A stretch of DNA of 64,000 bases, taken from the NCBI GenBank assembly GCA_963971575.1, contig OZ020622.1, positions 5,804,279-5,868,278 of the forward strand, given 5' to 3'. The first letter of the stretch is position 1, and every line of letters starts with the position of its first letter. The notes under the pieces were generated by a model that was not told where the DNA came from, ran no database searches, and saw only the letters and a list, made by a program, of their open reading frames with translations. Both the position numbers and the translations under genes were made by a program. The DNA is from Liopterus haemorrhoidalis. Its lineage: Eukaryota > Arthropoda > Insecta > Coleoptera > Dytiscidae. Of the stretch, positions 44,262 to 55,303 are shown in pieces.

Positions 44262-45563
44262 TTACTTTATAGATATTATTCCATAACATCGAGGTGATAT
44301 AACAGGATCAAAAAGCCTAACTAAATAAGACCTAACATACCCCAATTCATGCAAAAACAGCAATCTATCTAACAGTATTACAGCCTCTACGATTGGTGCT
44401 AAATGCGCTCGTAACAAATAAAAAACTTGCAAGTCTTTCATCTTCGGCAAATATTCATCATACAAACCACAAATCTCTTCGTTGGAAGGTATATTTTTAC
44501 AATCAGATTTAGTTAAATTTTTAATAACGTATTGTAGAAAAGTAGTAGGTTTTTTAAACCGACCAGCTTGGAAATCAATTAAATTTGGAAAATATTTATG
44601 TAACAATACTTGTAGAACAGAACGATAGAATAAAATATCACTTGGTTTTTCTTTTTCATGAATTATTCGATCTAAAGATTGCGCTGCAATCATCCGACTA
44701 TTACGCTGCAGTGTAAAATTTTTATTTTTTAAATAATTACTCATAGGAAAATTTGTTATTAAATGATAACAACAACCAACATTACATATTGTTTGTATAT
44801 CTTTGTTTGTATTAAAAATATTTAAACACGAAGGTGCCAAATCTCCACAAGTATGTAAGCCAACCAAACCAATTTTCTGATCGTCATAATCCGTAAAATG
44901 TACTTTAAGTAAATTATTTAAATCTGTCTCTTCGGTAATGTATTCTGTAGTTTGTTTGTACAATTCGTTGTCACAAATTGTGTCTTTACGACCTAAAATT
45001 TTATTTATTTTCTCTACTCTTTTCGCTGCACTTTTTGTGTTGATAACTGATGAATCAATTCCGAGCACCCGTAAATTTTTATGCATAGCCAACGCAGAGC
45101 TTAAATAACCTTTACCATCCCCGATATCAATTATATGACTAATATCCTTCAACTCGTTAACAGCGGTGGAGATTTTACTTAATATTTCAACTTCGTGTGA
45201 CTTTTTAAATGACATAAACGAGTCCAAATAAAATCCACGCAAATCTAAACAACCTTCCTGTACGAGGATATGTTCTAAACCTTTTAAATCGAAACATACT
45301 TCAGAGAAATTTGGTAGAGTATGCTTTTTACAAGCTGCAGTATACTTGTTTAGTTCAATACAATTATTGTTTGGAAGCCAAAAAGCATTTAGAGCTTCCG
45401 TTGAATCTAAATTATGAAGTTCGTTCCTTACTTCTGATGGTACATATTGTTCGTAGATATTTTTAGTATAAAAATCAACCATATGACAATTTGCAATTGG
45501 GAGTAAAGGCTCCAGATATCTCATAATCTTATCTAAAGTATTTACAATTGAAACAGTTTGCAT
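44262..45563 (-). CDS. METTL25B: METTL25B/RRNAD1-type methyltransferase
   Basis: A single open exon of 433 residues. A predicted SAM-dependent methyltransferase of the METTL25 family (METTL25B, formerly RRNAD1) whose substrate is not firmly known. The SAM-binding motif IIDIGDGKGYLSSALA is at about 144-159. Family blocks GLVGLHTCGDLAPSCL (about 232-247) and NVGCCYHLIT (261-270) follow, then the hydrophobic HLAPIVEAVILLDRLLFLHE near the C-terminus and the SPRCYGIISIK end. Length fits the family (human METTL25B is about 475). The motif has Gly-Asp where relatives usually have Gly-Ser or Gly-Ala. The start codon lies only 8 nt after the LTO1 stop on the same strand. No intron or poly-A tail is visible. 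Confidence 0.9.
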   Translation of the reverse strand: MQTVSIVNTLDKIMRYLEPLLPIANCHMVDFYTKNIYEQYVPSEVRNELHNLDSTEALNAFWLPNNNCIELNKYTAACKKHTLPNFSEVCFDLKGLEHILVQEGCLDLRGFYLDSFMSFKKSHEVEILSKISTAVNELKDISHIIDIGDGKGYLSSALAMHKNLRVLGIDSSVINTKSAAKRVEKINKILGRKDTICDNELYKQTTEYITEETDLNNLLKVHFTDYDDQKIGLVGLHTCGDLAPSCLNIFNTNKDIQTICNVGCCYHLITNFPMSNYLKNKNFTLQRNSRMIAAQSLDRIIHEKEKPSDILFYRSVLQVLLHKYFPNLIDFQAGRFKKPTTFLQYVIKNLTKSDCKNIPSNEEICGLYDEYLPKMKDLQVFYLLRAHLAPIVEAVILLDRLLFLHELGYVRSYLVRLFDPVISPRCYGIISIK

Positions 45564-45571
45564 TTCGTGAT

Positions 45572-45955
45572 TTAAAAAGATAGTTTTGTATTTTCAGGAA
45601 ATTTACCATCAATTTTTAATAACGAACAAACTTTTTTATACGCTCCTCTAACAACATCGGCTTGACCTAATATATCAAAATTTTCATCGTTACACTTCGG
45701 AAAATTTTCAATTAATTTAATTAAATTTTCAATTTGTCCTCTAATTTTTTCATTACTTTTATCTAACCCTTTAGCAACCCCTAAATAGTACCCTAATTCA
45801 GCCCCTAGTTCAGCACCTCGGTGATAACCAAGATGATATCCTTCAGGATTGCCTTCGAGTTTCCCTTTAGAGAATCCTTCCTCGTAAGCTTGTTGATTAA
45901 GACGGTCTTCGATCAGGAAAATATCCTCGAAGGCATCGTTTATATCCTTATCCAT
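45572..45955 (-). CDS. LTO1: LTO1 (ORAOV1) homologue, Fe-S maturation adaptor
   Basis: 127 residues. LTO1 forms a complex with YAE1 that recruits the cytosolic Fe-S machinery to ABCE1/Rli1, the ribosome-recycling protein. The sequence shows AFEDIFLIEDRL, then the deca-GX3-type repeat GFSKGKLEGNPEGYHLGYHR and GAELGAELGYYLGVAKGL, then IENFPKCND and the conserved tail VCSLLKIDGKFPE. I chose the internal Met (MDKDINDAF) at 45955. The upstream in-frame Met at 46015 would add 20 hydrophobic residues not found in the family. Human LTO1 is 137 residues. The METTL25B start is 8 nt downstream. Confidence 0.88.
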   Translation of the reverse strand: MDKDINDAFEDIFLIEDRLNQQAYEEGFSKGKLEGNPEGYHLGYHRGAELGAELGYYLGVAKGLDKSNEKIRGQIENLIKLIENFPKCNDENFDILGQADVVRGAYKKVCSLLKIDGKFPENTKLSF

Positions 45956-46235
45956 AAGAAATCTGGAATTCGAGAAAAAGATAAAACTACTAAACAACTT
46001 GAACCAATAAAGCAAAAAAACTGAAGAAAATGAACAATATTAAAAAAATATATGAAACAATAGGACGAATAAATTCAAATAATACAAATTCAAATACCTA
46101 GGCATATTTTAGCAAGATGGAAAAATGGATGAAGAAATTATGAAAAAAGTTGACGCAATAAGAAAAATTCAATAGCATCAAAGCATCGTTCTTAATCGAG
46201 AAAGAAATACAAACTAATATCAATGTATCTACAAA
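45956..46235. other. Upstream region of LTO1
   Basis: Likely promoter and 5' leader of the LTO1-METTL25B pair. No specific motif is recognised. Confidence 0.3.
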
Positions 46236-47275
46236 AAATTGATGTGAAGTGTGAGAATTTTCAAACATTTCAGGGTTTCGCAAGTATTTAGTAACTGAAT
46301 GATGATTATTTGAGATGCCAAAACCAATTTTATGTCAAAATATTTTTTTTATGAATCCGAATTCGAATGGCTAATACCATTATTTAAGTTTCTAAATATG
46401 TGCAGTATTTTTTTTTATATAGCAAGGTTCATTATGATATTGAAAATTGCGCCTATGGCTTCCATTGGTTGCTTAAATCATAAGCCCCGCCCTCTGATTT
46501 CATATACATTCAAATATAGAATTAAATTATAATTTCAACACTTCCCACTGGTTATTAAATTTACGCTTTTAAAAATTAAATGCAACATTTACCAAAATAT
46601 AACTAGAATTTTGACAAAATAATTTAAACAAAATAAAAACGCAAAAAAAACTGAAAAATTAAAATTGACAGGAATCGAACTCGAGTTCGATTCAAATTCC
46701 TTCATTTGCAAATTACGAAGCGTCTACATAATGCACTACGCTATGGGAGCTTACTTATCTACCGTGTTACATAGCGAATTAAATATTTAACATATTTTAG
46801 TTAAAAACATAAAAAATGCGATATTTTCCGAAAACATAATCTGATCAAAAATTCCTGTTGTACTATTCCGGTTCACACCAATGTACAATACTTAGAATTT
46901 TTTCAGATTTTTAGTTTAAACCATCTGGGCTACAGGGTGTGGGACAATTTTTTTTCAAAATAATTTATTTTGCATAAATAAAATTTTGATCGTTAATCCA
47001 CGTACCAAGGGCTTTCATTTGATACCCTACAAAGAATTGTAAAAAAATATTTTTTTTTCGATGAGCATATATTTGTTTTTATTTTTAGGGGGATATGTTT
47101 TTTAGATGTTTTAGTATTTTTCCTATGTGCGGGTCAAAGAGTTGTATAAGCATGCCTAATTTCAACTCTATAGATTTAGCCGTTTGGCTACAATTTTTAC
47201 CGAACAGACAAACTGACGGCATAAGGGTTTTTTGGTCATACCTACAAAAGCCTATAAAATACAGCGAACAACGCC
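46236..47275. repeat. Composite dispersed repeat, copy B
   Basis: Same order of modules as copy A: palindromic TGAGAATTTTCAAAC block, CTATGGCTTCCATTGG block, tRNA-like block on the minus strand, TTCCGGTTCACACC block, and the TAAGGGTTTTTTGGTCAT end. Confidence 0.75.
46665..46752 (-). repeat. tRNA-like block inside composite repeat B
   Basis: On the minus strand it reads CCCATAGCGTAGTGCATTAT (A box/D-arm like) and later GAGTTCGATTCCTGTC, a near-consensus B box. It is closest to a tRNA of the three blocks. The acceptor stem does not close, so it is not called as a tRNA gene. Confidence 0.55.
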
Positions 47276-48565
47276 AACAAAAAAAAATCTCAGCCACAAA
47301 CGTAAAAGGTTGAGGAATTAAGTATGATAAAATCAAAAGAAATTCAATAAATTGGAATGAGTTCAAACCCAAAATAAGACACCTTCAAAAATTAAGTTTC
47401 CTAACAGGTGTTAGCAAGAAATATATTGTTATATGTTGAAAAAATCTGTAAAAAATTTAGTTTACTATGGATGTTTTAAAACGGTTGAACAGATATTTAA
47501 AATTTCTTTTCGTGTTTATCGTAATTTGGTATTTTAACTACTTATACCATCTTTATACTTCATTTTGGTATTTAATGGAGAGACGACGTGTTAATATTAC
47601 ATTTAATGATTAAGGTAAGTAAAAAAGACATTTTTTTCATTTAATTATAACAATTACTTTAAAAAATATAATGGAACTTTTTTGTGACAAATAATTTTAA
47701 ATTAGAAAATTAATTCAGATGACATATGATGGGTTGCATGGGGACTATTGCATTTAAAATTTATGCAATAAAAACATCTTGTAGTCATGGCCTTGAATGC
47801 TATTTTTATACACGCATTCGATAATGGTAACTTTGCAAATAAATACAGAGTTGGTTTAGGTGAAAGTTTACACCTAGTTTTAGATGTTTTTCTAAACAAA
47901 AATAGCAGTTTTACAACGACCAGAAAAGAGTGCATCGAAAGGTTTTTAATGTTATATGATCTCATCATAAAACATGATGGCCTGCAGTTAGGGATAAGAG
48001 GGGACACAAAAAATGTTTGCCCCCCTTATATTATAGAGGGATTGATCTAAAATCTTTAAAAAAAAATCAGTAATGTACAGTGATGGCACCGGAATTTTTG
48101 ATCAATTATTTTTTCGAAAAACATTGAATGAATGACTTTAGATTTTTGTTTTTAAGGGATCAAAGAGGAATATATCATTTATAGTAATAAAATACTTATA
48201 AATCAAATAACACACTGTTAATAGTGAGAAATACGTTTCTGAAATTGAAAAAATTAAGCCATTCATCAATATATTTCTTATTAATCTAATAAAGACTTGA
48301 ATACGGAGCAAATGTAGACAAAAACGCAGGGATTATTGGCAAATTATTTAAATTTTGTTTAAAAAAATTAAATGCAAGCTCTCAAATAACGAATAAAAAT
48401 GGTTATGAACTTCTTAAACTTACACTTATTAAATACCTACAAAATCCTGAAATGTGTGAAAATTCACACTTCACATAATTTTTTTTTTAAGATAAATATT
48501 TGATCCGCGATTTGAAGCTACACAATTTCCAATTCACTTTTGAACCACTTAAGGGGGGATATGGT
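47276..48565. other. Spacer with an uncalled open stretch
   Basis: An 87-codon frame at 47787-48050 (SLHLVLDVFLNKNSSF, KECIERFLMLYDLIIKHDGL) has protein-like composition but no family I recognise. A composite-repeat word (CTGAAATGTGTGAAAATTCA) is at about 48448. Confidence 0.35.
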
Positions 48566-49277
48566 CAGAGCAGCACATTTTATACCCATTTTCAAGATTT
48601 TTTTTTAGAAAACTGTTAATAGTAACTTGATTGGGATAATACCTACAGTAAAGAACAACCTTTGAAGAGTATCCAAAAAAAAATTTATTGAAAAATATCT
48701 AAAATTAAGCTCGTGACATGAATTTGAAATTTTCGTTCAGGACAAAGAGTTGATTTGCGGTGAGACACATAACTAATGACTGGATCATCTAAAACAAAAA
48801 AACCAAAAATATTTCGTTAGTTTATGAGTTTCTTGAGGTAACGCTGTCGAGATATATTTTTTTTTCTTGCTTTTTTTTTATGGAATTTTTTACAACTGAA
48901 AACAAAAATTTCGAAAAAAAAAATCCGTTTTTTTCGTTTTTTTGACTTCAAACTTATACCAAAAATTAAATAATCTAGATATTTGAAAAAACTCGACAGC
49001 GTTACCTCAAGAAACTCATAAGCTAACGAAATATTTTTGGTTTTTTTGTTTTAGATGATCCAGTCATTAGTTATGTGTCTCACCGCAAATCAACTCTTTG
49101 TCCTGAACGAAAATTTCAAATTCATGTCACGAGCTTAATTTTCGATATTTTTCAATAAAATTTTTTTTGGATACTCTTCAAAGGTTGTTCTTTACTGTAG
49201 GTATTATACCAATCAAGTTACTATTAACAGTTTTCTAAAAAAAAATCTTGAAAATGGGTATAAAATGTGCTGCTCTG
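48566..49277. mobile_element. Second foldback element, 712 bp
   Basis: From CAGAGCAGCACATTTTATAC the left arm of about 300 bp is mirrored up to GTATAAAATGTGCTGCTCTG. The arms include GACTGGATCATCTAAAAC and AACGCTGTCGAG and are separated by about 110 bp of A/T-run loop. The arms differ at only a few bases. No coding capacity. It is unrelated to the 6081 family. Confidence 0.88.
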
Positions 49278-49899
49278 TTTTTGCACCTGGAGCCCCAAAT
49301 GTTGACCAGCACTGATTTTTATATAAAACAATTGACTAGGTTCTTAAAATAGTATTATCTTTATAAAAAGCAACATTTTTTTACAACAGTTATTAGACAT
49401 TTATGTAAAATTAAATTTATTGAATTATAAATTATAAAATAAACAACTTATTCGTTCCATAAAAATAGAACAGTATTTTTACCCTTTAAACAGTTCATAG
49501 GTCAAAATTTCTTTAATTGGTATTTGGAAACAACTAACACTGTCCTAAATGAAAGAGATTAGAATTATCAATAAGTCTGGATGTTTTTAGAATAATATAA
49601 AAATTAAGGAATACAATTTATAACTGACAAAAATATAATATACGAATAAAATCAGAATAATCTGGAAAGAAATCGTTTGGAGAAAGAAAAAGAGTGCCAC
49701 TACGAACAGGATATTTGGAGTGCTTAGAACTGATTACTGGGTTACTTATCCCTTTGAAAAATCTAGCAATGACTTTTCCTCTACGTACTTTTGCGAGACC
49801 TTATCTCAGCGTTAAATAATATTAAAAGCAATAAAAGAAACTGATTGACAGATGAAGTTAGTAGCGCTTGCTTGGGCTTGAAGTGCACGAAATCCCAAC
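49278..49899. other. AT-rich spacer, no gene seen
   Basis: Nothing recognised apart from AT-rich sequence. Confidence 0.3.
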
Positions 49900-50868
49900 C
49901 TTCAATAGGGGATAGGCATGATTTTATTTTAATGTTTTATTATATTCCTCTTGTTGTATATAAACATAAAAAATAGTTTTGCATTTTTTTTTTAATTTGA
50001 AGGCTTAAAAACGTCATAAATGTATGTAGCGCGCGAAAACGACGTGTGACGTCATACCCCTTCTAAGTGACGCAGTACACTACAAGCTTACCCAGTGTAC
50101 TGCGTACAGCCTACTCAGTGTACAGCGTGCAGCCTACATAGTCTGTTGTGAACTTATTTGCTTGTATAATTTTTATAGGTTTTGTAAAGTTAGAGTGATT
50201 TTAATTAAAATAAAGTTTAATTCTATAAAAACAATTTATACATGTTTACCGAATTAAATTTTATATTAAAGTATATAAAATATTGAAGATCCAGGCCCCA
50301 GTACTTCGAAACATAGTCGAAAATATTGTTTAGTACCGATGTGCACAAATAGTTCAAATAGAAATCCAATTTATATCATTACCTGATGGCGAAAAACAAC
50401 AAAAAAGGCGAAATTTGTGGCTGAAAGCTATGAGGCGAAATAAAACCGATATTTCAGAAAAAAGTAAACTTTATGTTGTGTGCATCAATGTTGGGTAAAT
50501 TATCACTCTGAGCCCTAACAAAATCTTTATCTGCCATTTTAATAATAAATGCGTGAAAAATTGTTTAAAAACAAATACCAAACTCTCGAACAATACAATA
50601 TACACACGTAAAGATTATGTTGGAGCTGTATCTGTGACGTCAAACCCCAGTCGGTTGAAGTCATACTCAGTCGTATTTACTCGGCAACCTTCGCGCCGTG
50701 GTCGGCTTATTTCAAATATACAATATTTTAATTAAAAAATTATACTATTATGCTATACTATTAATTAAAATGTGATTTTTGTTTTGTTAGGTGACATAAC
50801 TAACATTAACAAATCAAAAAAAATTAGTTTTAAGGAAATCTAAATTTGATGCGTATCCCCTATTGAAG
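49900..50868 (+). mobile_element. TIR element with a THAP-domain relic
   Basis: CTTCAATAGGGGATAGGCAT at the left is mirrored by ATGCGTATCCCCTATTGAAG at the right (19 of 20 bases). No target duplication is clear. Upstream of the THAP relic lie two diverged units of about 23 bp (CCCAGTGTACTGCGTACAGC, CTCAGTGTACAGCGTGCAGC). THAP domains are the DNA-binding part of P-element and Kolobok transposases, so a non-autonomous derivative of such a family is likely. Confidence 0.55.
50317..50502 (+). pseudogene. THAP zinc-finger domain relic
   Basis: One frame gives KYCLVPMCTNSSNRNPIY (the Cys-x4-Cys of a THAP C2CH finger, spacing CLVPMC). After a one-base shift near 50378 it gives LPDGEKQQKRRNLWLKAMRR and NKTDISEKSKLYVVC with the invariant Trp. 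The order C-x(2-4)-C, P, W, C matches THAP domains, but the final Cys-x2-His is damaged. No catalytic domain follows. Confidence 0.5.
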
Positions 50869-51495
50869 ATTTAGCAAATGCAAATCAGCTACAAAAAAGT
50901 CGCTAATGTAAAGAATTATTTGTTTTTGCGTTTTTAACAAATAAATATATCAAAAATATAACTATTTTTTTACTAGGGCTGCAATATTACGAAATAATGG
51001 ATATTTCTAGGCATAGCATGATACCCGAGTTAAACTAGTTTTTTTCCGAATTTTAACACATCGAGCTTAAAAAGTTCGCCATCACTGATTTAGGCTGCAC
51101 TATAAGTAAAATGTTAGCCTACTTGTCCGAAAAAAAATTCTAATTCGTCCCTGTTTTGTAAACACAAGATGATGTACACTTTCGATTAGATATTTGTAGA
51201 AAAATCTTTGTTATCTCGAATTTTATCTTTTTGCAATTACTTAAGAATACTCTCAGATATAGCAAAATTTAATATTTTTGATTTATTGAATGGTCTAATA
51301 ATTAACAAAATATTGTTTTAACTAAAATTGCCTGGAAATCCTCTTGTTTGTCTTCTCTAATTAGATAGAGGTAATTCAACAGGGTCGCATAATCAAGCAC
51401 GTATGTAGTATTTTAGCTAGTAATGCGCAAGTAATGGCCCGCGGGCCAAAATGGCACTTCGAGTGTTTTTGGTGACACTTGTCTATTTAAAAAAA
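50869..51495. other. AT-rich spacer with a hAT-like scrap
   Basis: AATGGCCCGCGGGCCAAAAT near 51434 resembles a hAT end. Nothing else is recognised. Confidence 0.35.
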
Positions 51496-52600
51496 AATCA
51501 TATGAAGTGTAAATTTTCACACATTTCAGGATTTCGCAGGTATATAATTAGTGAAGGCGGAATGAGTGTGTAGGACAAATTTTGCTTTGTAGTAATCACG
51601 GCAAAATGAACGATATTTTTAAAATAATTTATCGTCTGTTAATCTAAGAGATTTAAAAACAAATTTTATGTTAAAATATTTTTTTGTTAATTTTAATTCG
51701 AATACCTAATATCATTATTTAGGTTTCTAAATATGTGCAGTATTTTTTTATATAGCAAGGTTCATTAAGATTTTGAAAATTGCGCCTATGGCTTCCATTG
51801 GTTGTTTTAAGTCATATGCCCCGCTCCTTTGGTTTCGTATACATGACACATAGAATGAAAATATAATTCCAACATTCCAACTGGTTATTAAATTTACGCT
51901 CTCAAAAATTAAATGCAACATTTACCAAAATATAACTAGAATTTTGACAAAATAATTTAAAGAAAATAAAAATGGAATAAAAACAAAAAATAAAATTGTC
52001 TCCTCTGTCGGGGAGCGAACCCTAGAATTCTGGGTAGCTAGCGAGCATGCTAATCATTAGACCATGATACGTCTTCTAGTCTAGTGTGTTACATAACTAT
52101 AACTTTTGTAAATCATCAACCAAAAAACATATGCGTTATTTTTCGAAAACATAATCTGATTAAAAATTCCTGTTGTACTATTCCGGTTCACACCAATGTA
52201 CATTACTTAGAATTTTTTCAGATTTTTAGTTTAAACCATCTGGGCTACAGCATGTGGGACAATTTTTTTCCCACTATTTTGGCTAAAATCGCATCAAAAT
52301 AATGTATTTTGCAAAAATAAAATTTTGATCGTTAATCCACGTACTAAGGGGCTTTCATTTGATACCCTACTCAGAATTAAATAAAAAAAAAAATTGATGA
52401 GCACATATTTGTTTATATTTTTAGAGGGATATGTTTTTTAGATGTTTTAGTATTTATCCTATGTGCGGGTCAAAGAGTTGTATAAGCATTCCAAATTTTA
52501 ATTCTCTAGGTTTAGCCGTTTGGCTACATTTTTTACCGAACAGACAGACGACAAAATAACGGTACAAGGTTTTTTTGTCATACCTACAGAACCCTAAAAA
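51496..52600. repeat. Composite dispersed repeat, copy C
   Basis: Same module order as copies A and B, with a CGGTACAAGGTTTTTTTGTC end. Copies B and C are followed by a shared stretch (about 47265-47355, about 52600-52715: ACAGCGAACAACGCCAA, AAAGGTTGAGGAATTAAGTA), so they share sequence beyond the hairpin end seen in copy A. Confidence 0.75.
51997..52075 (-). repeat. tRNA-like block inside composite repeat C
   Basis: On the minus strand: CATGGTCTAATGATTAGCAT (Glu/Asp-like D-arm region) and, after about 25 bases, AGGGTTCGCTCCCCGAC (B box/T arm). It differs in the anticodon region from the blocks of copies A and B. Confidence 0.5.
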
Positions 52601-53740
52601 ATACAGCGAACAACGCCAAAAAAAAAAAATCTCAGCCACAGAATTGACACCACAAAGTAAAAGGTTGAGGAATTAAGTATGATAAAATCAAAAGAAATTC
52701 AATAAATTGGAATGAGTTGTATAAGCATGCCAAATTTCAACTCTCTAAGAAAATTATAAAATCACTGTACAGATCTATTGTCCAAACAAGTAACTGTCTT
52801 GAAATGTGTCTATGAATCAAAGTTAAAAGCTTTACTAATTGGGTGGACCTATGCAGAGATAATTTTTTAATGAGATTGATTAATTAATTTCATATCATTA
52901 TTTAAACCATTATCTTTGGTGAATGAATGTAATTTTATTTGCGAAATCAATTAAAAAGATACCAAATTTGTGTTGGTTCACATTAAATTTAGTTCATATC
53001 CTAAGTACGTCCTAACACTTATTATAATTGAATAGACAATTGTTAAATCTCTTTAATTTGAACTACACCAGATCATATGGCATTGAACTTATTGATAACT
53101 GATAACACCATTAAACTTATGATAATACGTTGTCCCCCTTTCCCCGCTAAGGGTATACCGTAACCGGTTGCCCCACCAAAACTACTGTTGAAAATCACCA
53201 GTTGAAATCCTGAGGCCCGTTATAAAGGTAGTGACAACAGAGTAAGTCCAAACTTCAACTGGATAACTATTATTTAATTTGTTGTGGCTTTTAAATTTAA
53301 AATATATAATTGCGCATGCATAATTAGATATATTTAAATTTAATAACTTGTTTAAAGAATATGAAGAAAACAATTAGTAAAAACATAGTTATATTTTAAT
53401 AATATTCTTTAACAAAGGATATCTTCATTCGCCAAACATTTCAGAGTTTTTTTGGTAGTTTTTAAAAACGTAAATGCCAAGTCTAATACAAAAAATTAAT
53501 GCTCTTAACACCACTGACATAATTATTGGTACGAAATAATCTTATTGTTTAGAATTGGTTTCAAAGTACTCTGTTTTGGTTCTGGTTTAAACTAGAACCA
53601 AAACTTTTGTTTAGTTATTCATAATTTTATAAACAATCAAGTTTTTTGACATGTCTATATATAAACAGTTTGTTTGATAATACAATCAGTAAATGTTTAA
53701 AAACTTTATTTTCTGTTTGATGTGTATTTTATAATTTAAA
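52601..53740. other. AT-rich spacer, no gene seen
   Basis: Begins with the sequence shared by the flanks of repeats B and C. The rest is AT-rich and without recognised coding sequence. Confidence 0.3.
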
Positions 53741-53744
53741 AATC

Positions 53745-54835
53745 TTATCTTAAAAATGGTTAGAGATAGAGACTTGCGGTTTGAATTTTTGAAATATTCG
53801 TGCCTTTATTAACTTTAATAAAAAAATAATAGGTCCGTAATTTTAGCAAAGATTTTGATTTTATAACCATTTTTCGAAAGGTGTGATTTGAAAATTTCAT
53901 TTTCTGTTATGTATATTTTAGCTATTTTAAAAAATCATATCACAAAAATGGGCAGAGATAGGGACTTCCGGTTTAAATTTTTGAAATTTTGATGCGTTTT
54001 CTACCTTATAAAAAATTTAGGCCCGTAATTTTAGCACAGATTTTGATTTTTTATCCATTTTTCGAAAGGTCTGATTTGAAAAAAACATTTTTTGTTATGT
54101 ATATTTTAGCTATTTTAAAAAATTATATCTCAAAAATGGGTAGAAATAGGGACTTCCGGTTTGAAGTTTTGAAATTTTTAAGCTTTTTTTAACTTAGACA
54201 AAATTTAGGTCCGTAATTTTAGCACAGATTTTGATTTTATAACAATTTTTCGAAAGGTATGATTTGAAAATTATTTTTTTATGTAATTTTAGCTATTTAA
54301 AAAAAAATATATCTCAAAAAAGGGTAGAGATAGGGACTTCCGGTTTGAATTTTTGAAATTTTTAAGCTTTTTTTAACTTATAAAAATTTCAGGTCCGTAA
54401 TTTTAGCATAGATTTTGATTTTATAACCAAGTATCGAAAGGTCTGATTTAAAATTTAAATTTTCGGTTATATATATTTTAGCTATTTAAAAAAATATATA
54501 TCTCAAAAATACGTAGAGATAGGGGCTTCCGGTTTGAATTTTTGAAATTTTAATGCTTTTTTTACCTTAAAAAAATTTCAGGTCCGAAATTTTAGCACAG
54601 ATTTTGATTTTATAACCATTTTTCGAAAGGTATGATTTGAAAATTACATTTTTTGTTATGCATGTTTTAGCTATTTAAAAAAAATCATACCTCAAAATTG
54701 ATTAGTGATAGGGACTTCTGGTTTGAATTTGTGAATTTTTCATACTATTTTTACTTCAGAAAAAAATTAGGGCCGCGTTTGTATTGCAGATTTTGATTTT
54801 CTAACCATTTTTCGAAAGGTCTGAATTTTTTTAAT
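53745..54835. repeat. About 187-bp tandem array (six units) upstream of OAT1
   Basis: Six units can be counted by the word AGGTCCGTAATTTTAGCACA and variants at about 53832, 54020, 54206, 54391, 54581 and 54769. Each also has AGATAGGGACTTCCGGTTTG and CCATTTTTCGAAAGGT. It ends about 100 bp before the OAT1 start codon. One more unit of the family is at 63850-64000. Confidence 0.85.
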
Positions 54836-54934
54836 TTACATCTTGCAACTAAAAAACTAAAAGATATGAAGACCTACGACTGGCATTTTATAATTGTTTT
54901 ATAATTCTTATAAACATGTTTCAGCAAGTCCAAA

Positions 54935-55303
54935 ATGATGTCCCTACCAGCAAAAGTATCAAAAAACTTATCAAAACTATCAGAAATAACACCGGTGTTA
55001 TCAAGATCTCTAAGTACCAAAGAAGTTATTGAAAAAGATCAAAAATATGGAGCTCATCACTATCATCCAATTCCAGTCGCCCTTACTAAAGGAAAGGGTG
55101 TATTTCTCTGGGACGTGGAGGGAAAGAAATATTTCGACTTCCTCAGCGGTTACTCCGCTGCAAACCTGGGGCATTGCAACCCCAGAGTTGTGGAAGCTAT
55201 GAAACAACAAGCTGGAATACTTCACCATACCTCCAGAGCGTTCTACACGGATGCACTTGGTGAATATTCAGAATTCATCACCAATTTGCTAGGCTATGAT
55301 AAG
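54935..55303 (+). CDS. Oat: Oat1 exon 1 (coding)
   Basis: ATG at 54935 (a second Met follows at once). The sequence TGTTTCAG just upstream at 54923 looks like an acceptor, so an untranslated first exon may lie further left. It encodes the presequence, [40 protein letters not shown] and [16 protein letters not shown], ending in phase 0 before GTAGGA. Confidence 0.92.

Noticed and set aside
44262..45955. LTO1-METTL25B as a processed retrocopy
   Set aside because: Both are intronless, but there is no poly-A tail at the 3' side, no target duplication, and frames are intact. A retrocopy would also need a dicistronic source.
46665..46752. Functional tRNA gene
   Set aside because: Good A- and B-box words but the acceptor stem does not pair, and it lies in a dispersed repeat.
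47787..48050. 87-codon open stretch on the + strand and 101-codon stretch opposite
   Set aside because: Protein-like in parts but no recognised motif, no upstream promoter or splice signals. Mentioned in the spacer entry only.
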